This document shows, piece by piece, positions 10,573-18,293 of a stretch of DNA of 64,000 bases (positions are counted from its first letter, which is position 1; each line of letters begins with the position of its first letter). Made by a program: the position numbers and the translations under genes. The stretch comes from JACCXG01 sp963717745. GTDB lineage: Bacteria > Acidobacteriota > Vicinamibacteria > Vicinamibacterales > 2-12-FULL-66-21. Where the stretch lies: the NCBI GenBank assembly GCA_963717745.1, contig CAVQXJ010000005.1, forward strand, positions 1-64,000, given 5' to 3'. Below the pieces are notes generated by a model, which searched no databases, was not told where the DNA came from, and saw only the letters and a list, made by a program, of their open reading frames with translations.

Positions 10573-10989
10573 GTGACGACATCAGCCCGCAAGCTGTTCG
10601 TGAACCTCGCCGTCCGCGAGCTCGACAAATCCAAAGCGTTCTTCTCGAGGCTGGGGTTCGAGTTCAACCCGGACTTCACCGATGAGAACGCCGCCTGCAT
10701 GGTCCTGAGCGAGCACGGGTTCGTGATGCTCCTGGCGCAGCCCTTCTTCAAGTCCTTCACCAGGCGGCAGCTCGCCGACACCTCGACGACGACCGAAGCG
10801 CTGCTGGCGCTGTCGTGCGACAGCCGGGAGGAAGTGGACGGGCTGGTGCAGACGGCCCTCGACGGCGGCGGCACCCTCGCGATGGATCCCCAGGATCATG
10901 GCTTCATGTACGTCCGGAGCTTTTACGATCTTGACGGGCATCACTGGGAAATCTTCTGGATGGATCCCGCGGCGCAGAAGCAGGAATGA
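10573..10989 (+). CDS. VOC (glyoxalase/bleomycin-resistance-like) family protein
   Basis: 138 residues spanning one vicinal-oxygen-chelate module pair: KLFVNLAVRELDKSKAFFSR at the start, a central helix DSREEVDGLVQTAL, and the closing strand SFYDLDGHHWEIFWMDP. The GTG start has an AGGAGGA ribosome site about 7 bases upstream. Family members bind a metal and small substrates, but this subgroup (often labelled glyoxalase/extradiol dioxygenase-like) has no assigned reaction. It is cytoplasmic with no signal peptide. The FKBP isomerase begins 25 bases downstream, so they may share a transcript. Confidence 0.88.
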   Translation: MTTSARKLFVNLAVRELDKSKAFFSRLGFEFNPDFTDENAACMVLSEHGFVMLLAQPFFKSFTRRQLADTSTTTEALLALSCDSREEVDGLVQTALDGGGTLAMDPQDHGFMYVRSFYDLDGHHWEIFWMDPAAQKQE

Positions 10990-11014
10990 CGAGAGTGATA
11001 TCGTCCGCGGATCT

Positions 11015-11884
11015 ATGAAAGCGCTTCGAATCCTCGCCTTCGCCGGCTTCATCGCGACGACGCCAGTGGTTGCGGCGGCGCAGACCAAGCCGGCGGCGCA
11101 GAGCAAGCCAAAGCCTGCGCCGCCGAAGACGGCAGTCAAGCGCGCACCACGCGCGCCGGTCAAGCCTGCGCCCGCGCCGCCGCAGCTTGGCATCACTACG
11201 CCGTCGGGGCTCACCTACGTCATCACCGCTCGCGGGAAAGGCCGGCGGCCGAAGACCGGCGAGACGGTGCTGGTGCACTACACCGGCACGCTGACCGACG
11301 GCACCAAGTTCGACAGCTCGCAGGATCGCAAGGAGCCGATCGCCTTTCCGCTCGGGCGCGGCGCGGTCATCAAGGGCTGGGACGAGGGGATCGCCCAGAT
11401 GGGAATGGGAGACAGCGCGGTGCTGATCATCCCGCCGCAATTGGGCTACGGCGCCAAGGGCGCCGGCGGCGTGATCCCGCCGGACGCCACGCTGGTGTTC
11501 GTGGTCACGCTGGTCGACATCAAAGGAGAAGCGCTGTCCGAGCGGCTGCTGAAGACGATTGAGGAGCGCGGTATCGAAGCGGCGGTCGCCGAGTACCGCA
11601 GCCTGAAGGAGCGCGGCTTCGGCGGTCTCTATACCAACGAAGGCGATACCAACGGGCTCGGCTACCGGTTGTTGGGCCGCAAGCGGGTCCAGGAAGCGGT
11701 CGAGATCCTCAAGCTGAACGTCGAGGCCTATCCAGCGTCGGCGAATGTCTACGACAGCCTCGCCGAAGCCTACCTGGTCAGCGGCGACGCGGCGCTGGCG
11801 ATCCAGAACTACGAGAAGTCGCTGTCGCTCGACCCGTCGAACACGAACGCCGCGATGATGCTCAAGAAGCTGAAGGGTCAGTAG
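11015..11884 (+). CDS. exported FKBP-type peptidyl-prolyl isomerase with C-terminal TPR
   Basis: 289 residues. Signal peptide (MKALRILAFAGFIATT, cleavage after VVAAA), a Lys/Pro/Ala-rich linker (about 25-60), then a full FKBP domain (about 65-170) with VLVHYTGTLTDGTKFDSS, FPLGRGAVIKGWDEGI and IIPPQLGYGAKG, all hallmark blocks. The C-terminal 100 residues hold TPR-like helices (EAVEILKLNVEAYPAS, ALAIQNYEKSLSLDPS). It is probably a periplasmic folding catalyst with a protein-interaction module. The ATG at 11015 was chosen because the signal peptide begins there. It ends tail-to-tail with the ROK kinase gene, overlapping it by 23 bases. Confidence 0.92.
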   Translation: MKALRILAFAGFIATTPVVAAAQTKPAAQSKPKPAPPKTAVKRAPRAPVKPAPAPPQLGITTPSGLTYVITARGKGRRPKTGETVLVHYTGTLTDGTKFDSSQDRKEPIAFPLGRGAVIKGWDEGIAQMGMGDSAVLIIPPQLGYGAKGAGGVIPPDATLVFVVTLVDIKGEALSERLLKTIEERGIEAAVAEYRSLKERGFGGLYTNEGDTNGLGYRLLGRKRVQEAVEILKLNVEAYPASANVYDSLAEAYLVSGDAALAIQNYEKSLSLDPSNTNAAMMLKKLKGQ

Positions 11885-12815
11885 CGGCGCGCGGTTCGGC
11901 CACCACGCCCTGGGCCAGCGCCAGCGCCCCGAGCGCCCCGGCATGGCTGCCCAGCCACGGCGCCACGATGTAGCTCTCGATCGACTGAAGAATGCGCGGC
12001 GCGCGGACGTAGTTGTTCAGCAGCTCGAGGACCTGCCGGCGAACCAGCGGATACAAGTGCTCCTTCGACATCACGCCGCCCCCGATGACGATGCGCTCGG
12101 GCGAGAGCGTGCAGATGAAATTGACCAGCGCCAGCGCGAGATAGCGGGCTTCCAGCGTCCAGCCGGGATGATCGGACGGCAGCTGCTCGGCCGGCTGCAG
12201 CCAGCGCGCGTTCATCGCCGGGCCGCTGGCGAGACCTTCGAGACAGTCGCCGTGAAACGGGCAGATCCCGGCGAACGGATCCGCTGTCACGTCGTGTGGA
12301 ATGCGGACGTGCCCCATTTCCGGGTGCACCAGGCCATGCATCAGGCGGCCGTTCACCAGACCGCCACCGCCAATCCCGGTGCCGACGGTGAGATAGATGA
12401 AGGTCTCGAGCCCCTGCGCGGCGCCCCAGCGCCACTCGGCCAGTGCCGCGGCGTTCACGTCGGTGTCGAAGCCGACCGGCACGTGCAACGCCTCGCGCAC
12501 CGCCCCGGCGATATCGACGTTGGCCCAGCCCGGTTTTGGCGTGGAGGTGATGAAGCCGAACGTCGGCGAGCCCGGGTGCAGATCGACGGGTCCGAACGAC
12601 GCGATCCCGATCGCGGCGAGCGGACCATGCTGGTCGCCCGCGGCCCGAAAGAAGTTCAGCATCTCGCGGAGCGTGCTGTCGGGCGTCAGCGTCGCGATCC
12701 GGACCTGCGCACGCACGTCGGCCGGCCCGGTCCCGACCATGCACACGAACTTCGTTCCACCGGCTTCGACCGCGCCGCAGAGCGGTGCCGCAAGCTCGGC
12801 CCCCACATCGGACAT
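11862..12815 (-). CDS. ROK family sugar kinase, fructokinase-like
   Basis: 317 residues. The N-terminal phosphate-binding block is GAVEAGGTKFVCMVG; the ROK signature region VGTGIGGGGLVNG and the zinc-binding CPFHGDCLEG loop with upstream His (GHVRIPH) follow. This zinc arrangement is typical of the fructokinase/mannokinase branch (GmuE/YdhR type), so the likely reaction is ATP-dependent phosphorylation of fructose or a related hexose in the cytoplasm. The ATG at 12815 (MSDVGAELAAPLCG) was chosen over an upstream in-frame start because the family begins there. It is a single gene, convergent with the FKBP gene. Confidence 0.9.
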   Translation of the reverse strand: MSDVGAELAAPLCGAVEAGGTKFVCMVGTGPADVRAQVRIATLTPDSTLREMLNFFRAAGDQHGPLAAIGIASFGPVDLHPGSPTFGFITSTPKPGWANVDIAGAVREALHVPVGFDTDVNAAALAEWRWGAAQGLETFIYLTVGTGIGGGGLVNGRLMHGLVHPEMGHVRIPHDVTADPFAGICPFHGDCLEGLASGPAMNARWLQPAEQLPSDHPGWTLEARYLALALVNFICTLSPERIVIGGGVMSKEHLYPLVRRQVLELLNNYVRAPRILQSIESYIVAPWLGSHAGALGALALAQGVVAEPRAATDPSAS

Positions 12816-12904
12816 GCCTTCAGTATCGGCTGGATTGCCGGCGCGGCTGCCCCGGCATCGAGCGCTTGGACTGGCAACTGGGCAACTCGCAACGCTCGCG
12901 ATCA

Positions 12905-12951
12905 CAGGAGATCAGGAGAAAAACAAATTTTGGTTTCCTCCTGATCTCCTG
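12905..12951. repeat. 14-bp perfect inverted repeat between ROK kinase and permease genes
   Basis: CAGGAGATCAGGAG at 12905-12918 is the exact reverse complement of 12938-12951; the 19-base loop is AT-rich. It lies downstream of the minus-strand permease and upstream of the ROK gene. No poly-U run follows on either strand, so it may be a weak terminator or a repeat element. The preceding bases hold short direct repeats of GGCAACT. Confidence 0.5.
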
Positions 12952-13036
12952 CCCTCCTGTAAAAGCTCACCGGCCAGCGAATCACCCGGTTTGCCGCTGA
13001 AAGCACCCCTATGCCGCGAGCAATGAGGCGCTTGGA

Positions 13037-15497
13037 CTACTCCTGGCGCAGCACGACCATCGGATCGACGGCGCTGGCGCGCCGCGCCGGGACGAGCGCC
13101 GCGATCGCGGCGACCGTCAACATCACGATCGCGACGACGGCAAGGAGGCGCGGGTCGGTCGGGCTGACGTCGACGACCAGGCTGCGGGTGACGCGCGCGG
13201 CGGCCAGCGCCGCGGTCAAGCCAATCGCGACGCCCGCGATCGCAAGACGCAGCCCTTCGCCCAGAACGAATCGAACCATGCGCGACGGGTCGGCGCCGAG
13301 CGCCAGGCGCACGCCGATCTCGCGCAGCCGTGACGACACCGAATAGGACAGCATCCCGTACACCCCGAGCGCGGCAATCAGCAGCGCCGCACCGGCAAAG
13401 CCGGCCACCAGCGCGGCGTTGAACCGCGGCCGCGACAACGCCCCGCCGATCCGGTCGTCGAGCGTGAGGACGTCGTAGATCGGCAGCGACGAGTCGACCG
13501 ACGCGACCGCCCGCCTCAGCGACGGGATCAACGCCGACACCGGCCCGCGGCCTTTCACCATCATCATCGTGTCCGGATACGAGAACTGCAGATACGAGGT
13601 GTAGAACTCGGGGCGTCCGGTTGCGCCAGGCCAATCCGCCGCCTCGTACCGGATGTCGCCGACAATGCCGACGACTTCGACGGCCTGCGCCGCGGAGGCG
13701 AACGGTCCGGTGGTGCCGCCGAACCACACCCGCTTGCCGAGCGGGTTCTCGCCGGGCCAGAAGCGGCGGGCCGCGCTTTCACTGATGACGGTGACCGCGG
13801 GCCGTCCGGCACGATCGCCGGCCGTCAACACCCGCCCGGAGCGCAGTGGGATGCCGAGCGTCTTGAAGTAGTCGGCAGACACGTAGTGCCGGCCGACGAC
13901 CGGCGCGGCCGCCGGATCGCCGGGACGGTCGGCGAAGAACAAGGTCGTGCGCGAGCACCCGGTGAACGGCGTGCACCGGTTGACGGCGGCTGATGCGACG
14001 CCGGGAACCCGCTCGACGCTGGTCAGCAGCCGCTCGACGGTTGCCGGACCGCTGTCGACCGGATAGCGGGACGATGGCGGACGGACCCAGAACGTCAGGA
14101 CCTGGTCGCTGTCGAACGTCTGGCGGAGCCGCTGCATGCCGGCAAAGCTGTCGAGCAGGACACCGGCCGCCGCCAGCAGCAGGACGGCCAGCGCTGTCTC
14201 GATCACCACCAGCGCACGGAACACGCGCCGCCGGGGCCCGCCGCCACGATCGTCCTCCTTCATGACGTGGGTCAGCCGGGTGCGCGAGGTCTCGATCGCC
14301 GGTGCCAGGCCGCACACCACGCTGGTGACGAGGGTGAGGCCGAGCGCGAACAGCAGCGCACGCATGTCGAGCGCCGGCGCGGCGAACGACGCCAGGGTGA
14401 TGCGGCCGCTCCACAGCAGGGCGGGCGCGTACTTCGCGAAGAGGGCCACGCCCCAGGTCGCGAGCGCCGTGCCGAGGAGCCCGGCGGCGGCCGCGAGCAT
14501 CAGGCTCTCGATCGAGAGTTGCCGGACGATTCGCGCCCGTCCCGATCCGATGGCGAGCCGGATGGCCAGCTCACGCGCGCGGGTCCGTCCACGCGCGAGC
14601 AGCAGCCCCGCGACATTCACGCAGGTGATCAGCAGCACGCAGCCCGCCGCGGCCACGAGCAGCAGCACCGAACGGCGCTGCTCCGGTTCCACCCGCGCGT
14701 CGCCGGCCCGCCGCGCCACCGCGCTCCACCGCGCCCCGGGATCGTCATCCGCCATCGGGAATGCGGCGCTCGCGGCGGCGAGCTCCGCGTTGGCGCGCTC
14801 GAGACTCACCCCATCCCGGAGACGGGCGACCACGGCGATGAAGCGCTGCGGGGTGGTCAGGTACTCCGCGTAGGTCAACCGCGGCGCCATCGTGCGCGGT
14901 ATCCAGATCTCCGACTTGTCGCTCAGGCCGGCGAATCCCGGCGGCATGATGCCGACCACCGTCAACGGGACGTCGTTGATGCGGACCTGGCCGCCGATGA
15001 TCGACGGCTCGCCGCCGTAGCGGCGCCGCCACAGCGCATCGCTGAGCACGGCCACGGGCGCGTCCCCGGCCGCGCCATCCTCAGCCGGCGTGAAGGTCCG
15101 GCCGAACGCCGGCGATACTCCGCAGGAGGCCGAAGTAGTCGGGGGACACGATCTCGGCATCGATCTGCTCGGGATCGCCGGCGCCGCCGCTCAGGCTGAC
15201 CAGCGACGGCGTGAACGACGCGAGCGCCTGGTACGAGCTCACCGACGCGGTCAGCGTCTCGATCAAGGGACGCGACCAGCGAAAGGTCTCGAGCCCGCCG
15301 CGCGGAGACGTCCGGGTCGTGAACAGCAGCACCAGCCGGTCAGGGTCGGAAAACGGCAGCGGGCGCAGCAGCGCCGCATAGGCCGCGCTGAACATCGTCG
15401 TCGTCGCGCCGATGCCGAGCGCGAGCGTGGCTACCGCAATCACGGCGACGCCGCGCATGCGCATCAGGGAGCGGAGGCTGTAGCGAAAGTCCTGCAT
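13037..15497 (-). CDS. MacB-type orphan ABC permease (ADOP family), one apparent frameshift
   Basis: About 820 residues when read through. It begins MQDFRYSLRSLMRMRGVAVI at ATG 15497, with a first membrane helix, then a MacB periplasmic core, an FtsX four-helix unit (VLLITCVNVAGLLLARGRTR), a second periplasmic core and a second FtsX unit ending AVDPMVVLRQE. This duplicated layout without an ATPase is the acidobacterial duplicated orphan permease type; substrate and partner ATPase are unknown. The frame changes at about 15119, where removing one T (plus strand) joins DYFGLLR to VSPAFGRTFTP. It is divergent from the LuxR-type gene, with 84 bases between starts. Confidence 0.88.
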
Positions 15498-15581
15498 CGA
15501 TGGGACAGGACGTAGGGGGGCCGTCACTGTTAACCGCCGCCGGCCAGCCCGAGTATAGTAGGCCTCAGTCCCCCAATCGAG

Positions 15582-16112
15582 ATGATCGGCAACCAACTGC
15601 CTCGCGCATTGCTCGACGCCGTCATCGACGATCTGTCCGTCTCGATTGTCGTGCTCGACGATCGGCGGATCCTCTACCGCAACACCTCGGCGCGGGTCCT
15701 CGCCGAGAAGCTCCAGCGGGAACACCGCACCGACCTTCTGGTGCTGCTGCGGGATCAGGCGGACGCCGCCGCGGCTCACCTGCAGGCGTCGGGCCGGGCG
15801 GTCAGCCTGGTCACCTCCGGGAATGGCGAACCGTTCTACATCCATCTCCGCGAGATGGTGGTCGACGGCGTGGGCCGGACGCTGGTCGCCTGCATCCGGG
15901 AGCTCGCGCCGGAGCGCGACGCGGTCAAGCGCTGTTACGGGCTGTCGGATCGGGAAGCCCAGGTGGTCGATCTGGTGCTGCGTGGCTACGGCAACCGCGA
16001 CATCGCCACCGCCCTCGAGATCGCTCCGACGACCGCGAAGAAGCACCTCAGCCGAATCTTCAACAAGGTCGGGGTCGACTCCAGGGCCCAGCTGATCTCC
16101 AGATTGGCCTGA
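15582..16112 (+). CDS. LuxR-type HTH regulator with PAS-like N-terminal domain
   Basis: 176 residues. Residues about 10-110 resemble a small PAS sensor (DLSVSIVVLDDRRILYRN at the start and a central beta sheet), and residues about 115-176 form a GerE/LuxR helix-turn-helix (LSDREAQVVDLVLRGYGNRD, then IAPTTAKKHLSRIFNKVG). It has no phospho-receiver domain and no autoinducer domain, so the signal is unknown. It starts 84 bases from the divergent permease gene, which makes that permease a plausible target. The downstream gene is an insertion sequence, so it is monocistronic. Confidence 0.88.
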   Translation: MIGNQLPRALLDAVIDDLSVSIVVLDDRRILYRNTSARVLAEKLQREHRTDLLVLLRDQADAAAAHLQASGRAVSLVTSGNGEPFYIHLREMVVDGVGRTLVACIRELAPERDAVKRCYGLSDREAQVVDLVLRGYGNRDIATALEIAPTTAKKHLSRIFNKVGVDSRAQLISRLA

Positions 16113-16184
16113 AGCCCTAAACGACTGTCATCACTTGGGTCACCCTACCCGTCGCCCAGGCTCTCATTCCTGGCGCCTTGGACA

Positions 16185-16216
16185 CTACTAAAGCGCCAAT
16201 AATATACTTGGCTAAT
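16185..16216 (+). repeat. left terminal inverted repeat of the IS
   Basis: Begins CTACTAAAGCGCCAAT and runs through AATATACTTGGCTAAT. Compared with the reverse complement of 17434-17465, 15 of the last 16 positions agree and about 21 of the first 26. Confidence 0.65.
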
Positions 16217-16301
16217 ATTGGCAAAAATTTCATTTGTTGTACTGGATTCATTCAGACTTCCGGCCGTAGGCGAGCGACAATAGGGCAGCCACAAGGGGAA
16301 C

Positions 16302-16616
16302 ATGCCGATGCCTGACGCACGCGCGAAAGCCGAAAAGATGGTCCCAGCTGGCGGCGATGCCGGCCGACGAGAAAAGGTCGTAGACGCGGTCGCGGAGGAT
16401 CTGCGGACGGTGACAGCGGATGCGCTCCCGCCCGGTGTCGGGTTCGTCCAGCGCATCGTAGACGTGCCCTGCCCAAGCGGGAAGCACCCGCGCTCGGTGC
16501 TGACGTTTCGCGGCTACACGATGGCCTGCATGTTCTGCGTTCCTTGCGAGCACGGCTGGACGGAGCCGAACACCCATCCCGCCCTGCGCGACCTTCGCAC
16601 CGACAACCACCGCTGA
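16302..16616 (+). CDS. small cysteine-containing hypothetical protein inside the IS
   Basis: 104 residues with no family that I recognise. The C-terminal half has a cysteine cluster (CPSGKHP, then CMFCVPCEHGW) that could bind a metal, followed by TEPNTHPALRDL. It lies between the IS terminal repeats, on the strand opposite to the transposase, so it could be a passenger gene or a chance open frame. No strong ribosome site is visible. Moderate doubt that it is expressed. Confidence 0.35.
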   Translation: MPMPDARAKAEKMVPAGGDAGRREKVVDAVAEDLRTVTADALPPGVGFVQRIVDVPCPSGKHPRSVLTFRGYTMACMFCVPCEHGWTEPNTHPALRDLRTDNHR

Positions 16617-16669
16617 CCGGATCACAAGCCTACTTCCATCGAGGAGTGTGCCGCGAAGCATTTCAACAT

Positions 16670-16855
16670 CTAGCTATCCGGCGGTCGGCGTGGCGTCAGC
16701 ATCTCGCCCGCTTTGACTGGATTCCGCGTCCCCTTCGACTCCTGGTATTCCCGCTCGCGTTCGTCAATCTCGGACTTCGGTACGCGCACCAGCCGACGCA
16801 ACAGACTCGAGAATTTTCCCGACGCTGTGTCATCTGGCGCTTCGTCATCCGCCAT
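16670..16855 (-). CDS. small IS1595-associated accessory ORF
   Basis: 61 residues, MADDEAPDD at the start and a central FSSLLRRLVRVPKSEIDERE segment predicted helical and charged. Similar short proteins with a VPK-x-E-(V/I)-D core are, to my knowledge, often found directly downstream of IS1595-type transposases; this rests on memory of the pattern. It follows the truncated transposase on the same strand. Its role is unknown. Confidence 0.4.
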   Translation of the reverse strand: MADDEAPDDTASGKFSSLLRRLVRVPKSEIDEREREYQESKGTRNPVKAGEMLTPRRPPDS

Positions 16856-16907
16856 CTAGAGCCTCCGCTCTTTCACGTGCGGCAGGAGATGGCCGTGCTT
16901 CACGTGC

Positions 16908-17408
16908 TCAACCACGCGGAGGCCAATCGTGGACGCGCTTCTCTTTCGCCGCATGCAAGTTGCGAGCTTTCGCACCGATGAACGTTTCGTCCACTTCGAC
17001 GGTCCCGCCCATCTTGTCGAAGGACTGCGTCTGCATGGCGAGACGGATGCGGTGGAGCATGAACCACGCGGACTTCTGCGTGACGCCGATCGCGCGGTGG
17101 ATTTCGTAGCTGCTGATGCCGTTCTTGGCCGAGCCGATCAACCAGATCGCCACGAACCACTTGTCCAGGCCGATGGGCGAGTCCTCGAAAATGGTCCCGA
17201 CCTTGACGGAGAACTGGCGGCGGGAGTGTCTCTCAGCACACTGCCAGCGGCGCTGGTTGGCGAGGTAGCCGACCTTCCGGCCGCCGCACGTCGGGCAAAC
17301 GACCCCATCCGGCCACCGAGCCGCGACCAGCTCACGCTGGCAGACATCGATGTCCGAGTAGCATTTGATGGCCTGCTGGAGAGTGGTGAGGCCAGTCGTC
17401 GCGGCCAT
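16908..17408 (-). pseudogene. truncated IS1595-family (ISXO2-like) transposase
   Basis: 166 residues remain of a protein that is normally about 300. The N-terminus has the zinc ribbon (CPTCGGRKVGYLANQRRWQC), then GTIFEDSPIGLDKWFVAIW and the start of the DDE-type catalytic domain with its first Asp (GGTVEVDETFIGAKARN). The frame then stops after HDWPPRG and the remaining catalytic residues are missing; only about 50 bases separate this stop from the small downstream ORF, so an internal deletion is likely. The element cannot transpose on its own. Confidence 0.85.
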
Positions 17409-17421
17409 ACAGGAATCATAT

Positions 17422-17449
17422 TTGCCCTATTGGATTAGTCAAGTATATT
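17422..17449 (+). promoter_or_regulatory. candidate outward promoter in the IS right end
   Basis: TTGCCC (17422-17427), a 16-base spacer, then TATATT (17444-17449); four of six and five of six matches to sigma-70 hexamers. It points toward the PP2C/kinase/FHA genes, with a predicted start about 43 bases before the TTG start codon. It overlaps the IS terminal repeat. Sequence match only. Confidence 0.4.
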
Positions 17450-17465
17450 AATGCCACTAAAGTAG
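17434..17465 (-). repeat. right terminal inverted repeat of the IS
   Basis: Reverse complement reads CTACTTTAGTGGCATT followed by AATATACTTGACTAAT, matching the left end with a few substitutions. It ends 33 bases before the PP2C start codon. Confidence 0.65.
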
Positions 17466-17498
17466 CATTGTCGGTGGCCCGAAAGGACACTACGATCT

Positions 17499-18293
17499 TT
17501 GGCCCACCCCAAGGAGAACGCCGGATTGAAGAGGATGCGCGCGGGAGGATGCTCGGATCGGGGTCCAGTCAGGCGTACCAACGAAGACGCCCTTTTCACC
17601 GACGAAGACCTCGGGCTGCTGATCGTCGCCGATGGGATGGGCGGTCACGCCGCCGGTGAGGTGGCCTCACGGCTCGCGATCGAGGCGGTAGCGGGGTTCA
17701 TTCGCCGCACCAGCGAGGATCAGGAGCACTCGTGGCCGTACGGCATCGACTCTGGCCTCACGATCAACGCGAACCGGCTCCGGACCGCTGTTCACCTTGC
17801 GAACCGCCGGGTATTCCGCGAGGCGGAGAACCATGACGACTACACCGGCATGGGGACGACCATCGTCGCGGCGCTGCTGTTGAACGGGACCGTCTCGATC
17901 GCGCACGTCGGCGACAGCCGCATGTATCACGCGTCCAACGGCCAGCTGGTGCAGTTGACGCGCGACGACTCGTGGGCGGCGACCGTGCTCGGCCAGGGCC
18001 CGCTCGAGGGAGCCAAGCCGGCCGAACAGCACCCGATGCGGCACGTGCTCACCAACGTGCTCGGCGCGCGCGACAACACCGAGATTCACATCCAGGAGCG
18101 GCAGGTCGGTCCGAACGACATCCTGCTGCTGTGCACTGACGGTCTCCACGGCTCGCTGGACGATGCGGCGATCCAGCAGTTGCTGGCGCCCTCGTCATCG
18201 ATGGAACGGACGGCGGAAGCGCTGGTGCGGGCGGCGCTCGAGCGCGGCAGCCGGGACAACGTCACCGCGCTGGTCGCCGTCTGCGAGGAGTGA
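17499..18293 (+). CDS. PP2C-family Ser/Thr protein phosphatase (PppA/Stp-like)
   Basis: 264-residue cytoplasmic metal-dependent phosphatase. Motifs in order: SDRGPVRRTNEDA, LLIVADGMGGHAAGEVAS (metal-binding Asp), TGMGTTIVAALL, IAHVGDSRMY, LLCTDGLHGSL and SRDNVTALV with the final metal Asp, so the catalytic set is complete. The TTG at 17499 (AAAGGA about 11 bases upstream) is the longest sensible start; ATG 17535 is an alternative that keeps all motifs. Its stop overlaps the kinase GTG start by 4 bases, giving a phosphatase-kinase pair that would set threonine phosphorylation for type VI secretion control. Confidence 0.92.
   Translation: MAHPKENAGLKRMRAGGCSDRGPVRRTNEDALFTDEDLGLLIVADGMGGHAAGEVASRLAIEAVAGFIRRTSEDQEHSWPYGIDSGLTINANRLRTAVHLANRRVFREAENHDDYTGMGTTIVAALLLNGTVSIAHVGDSRMYHASNGQLVQLTRDDSWAATVLGQGPLEGAKPAEQHPMRHVLTNVLGARDNTEIHIQERQVGPNDILLLCTDGLHGSLDDAAIQQLLAPSSSMERTAEALVRAALERGSRDNVTALVAVCEE

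Larger units (their letters stand above)
16185..17465. mobile_element. decayed IS1595-family insertion sequence
   Basis: About 1.28 kb bounded by imperfect terminal inverted repeats (16185-16216 and 17434-17465) that share AATATACTTG-CTAAT and flanking CTACT. Between them are a truncated IS1595-type transposase (minus strand) and two small reading frames. AT-rich ends contrast with the GC-rich host. No clear target-site duplication is visible, so boundaries are approximate. The element separates the LuxR gene from the phosphorylation module. Confidence 0.7.

Noticed and set aside
11943..12944. Plus-strand frame opposite the ROK kinase
   Set aside because: ROK motifs including the zinc loop are on the minus strand; the plus frame is low-complexity.
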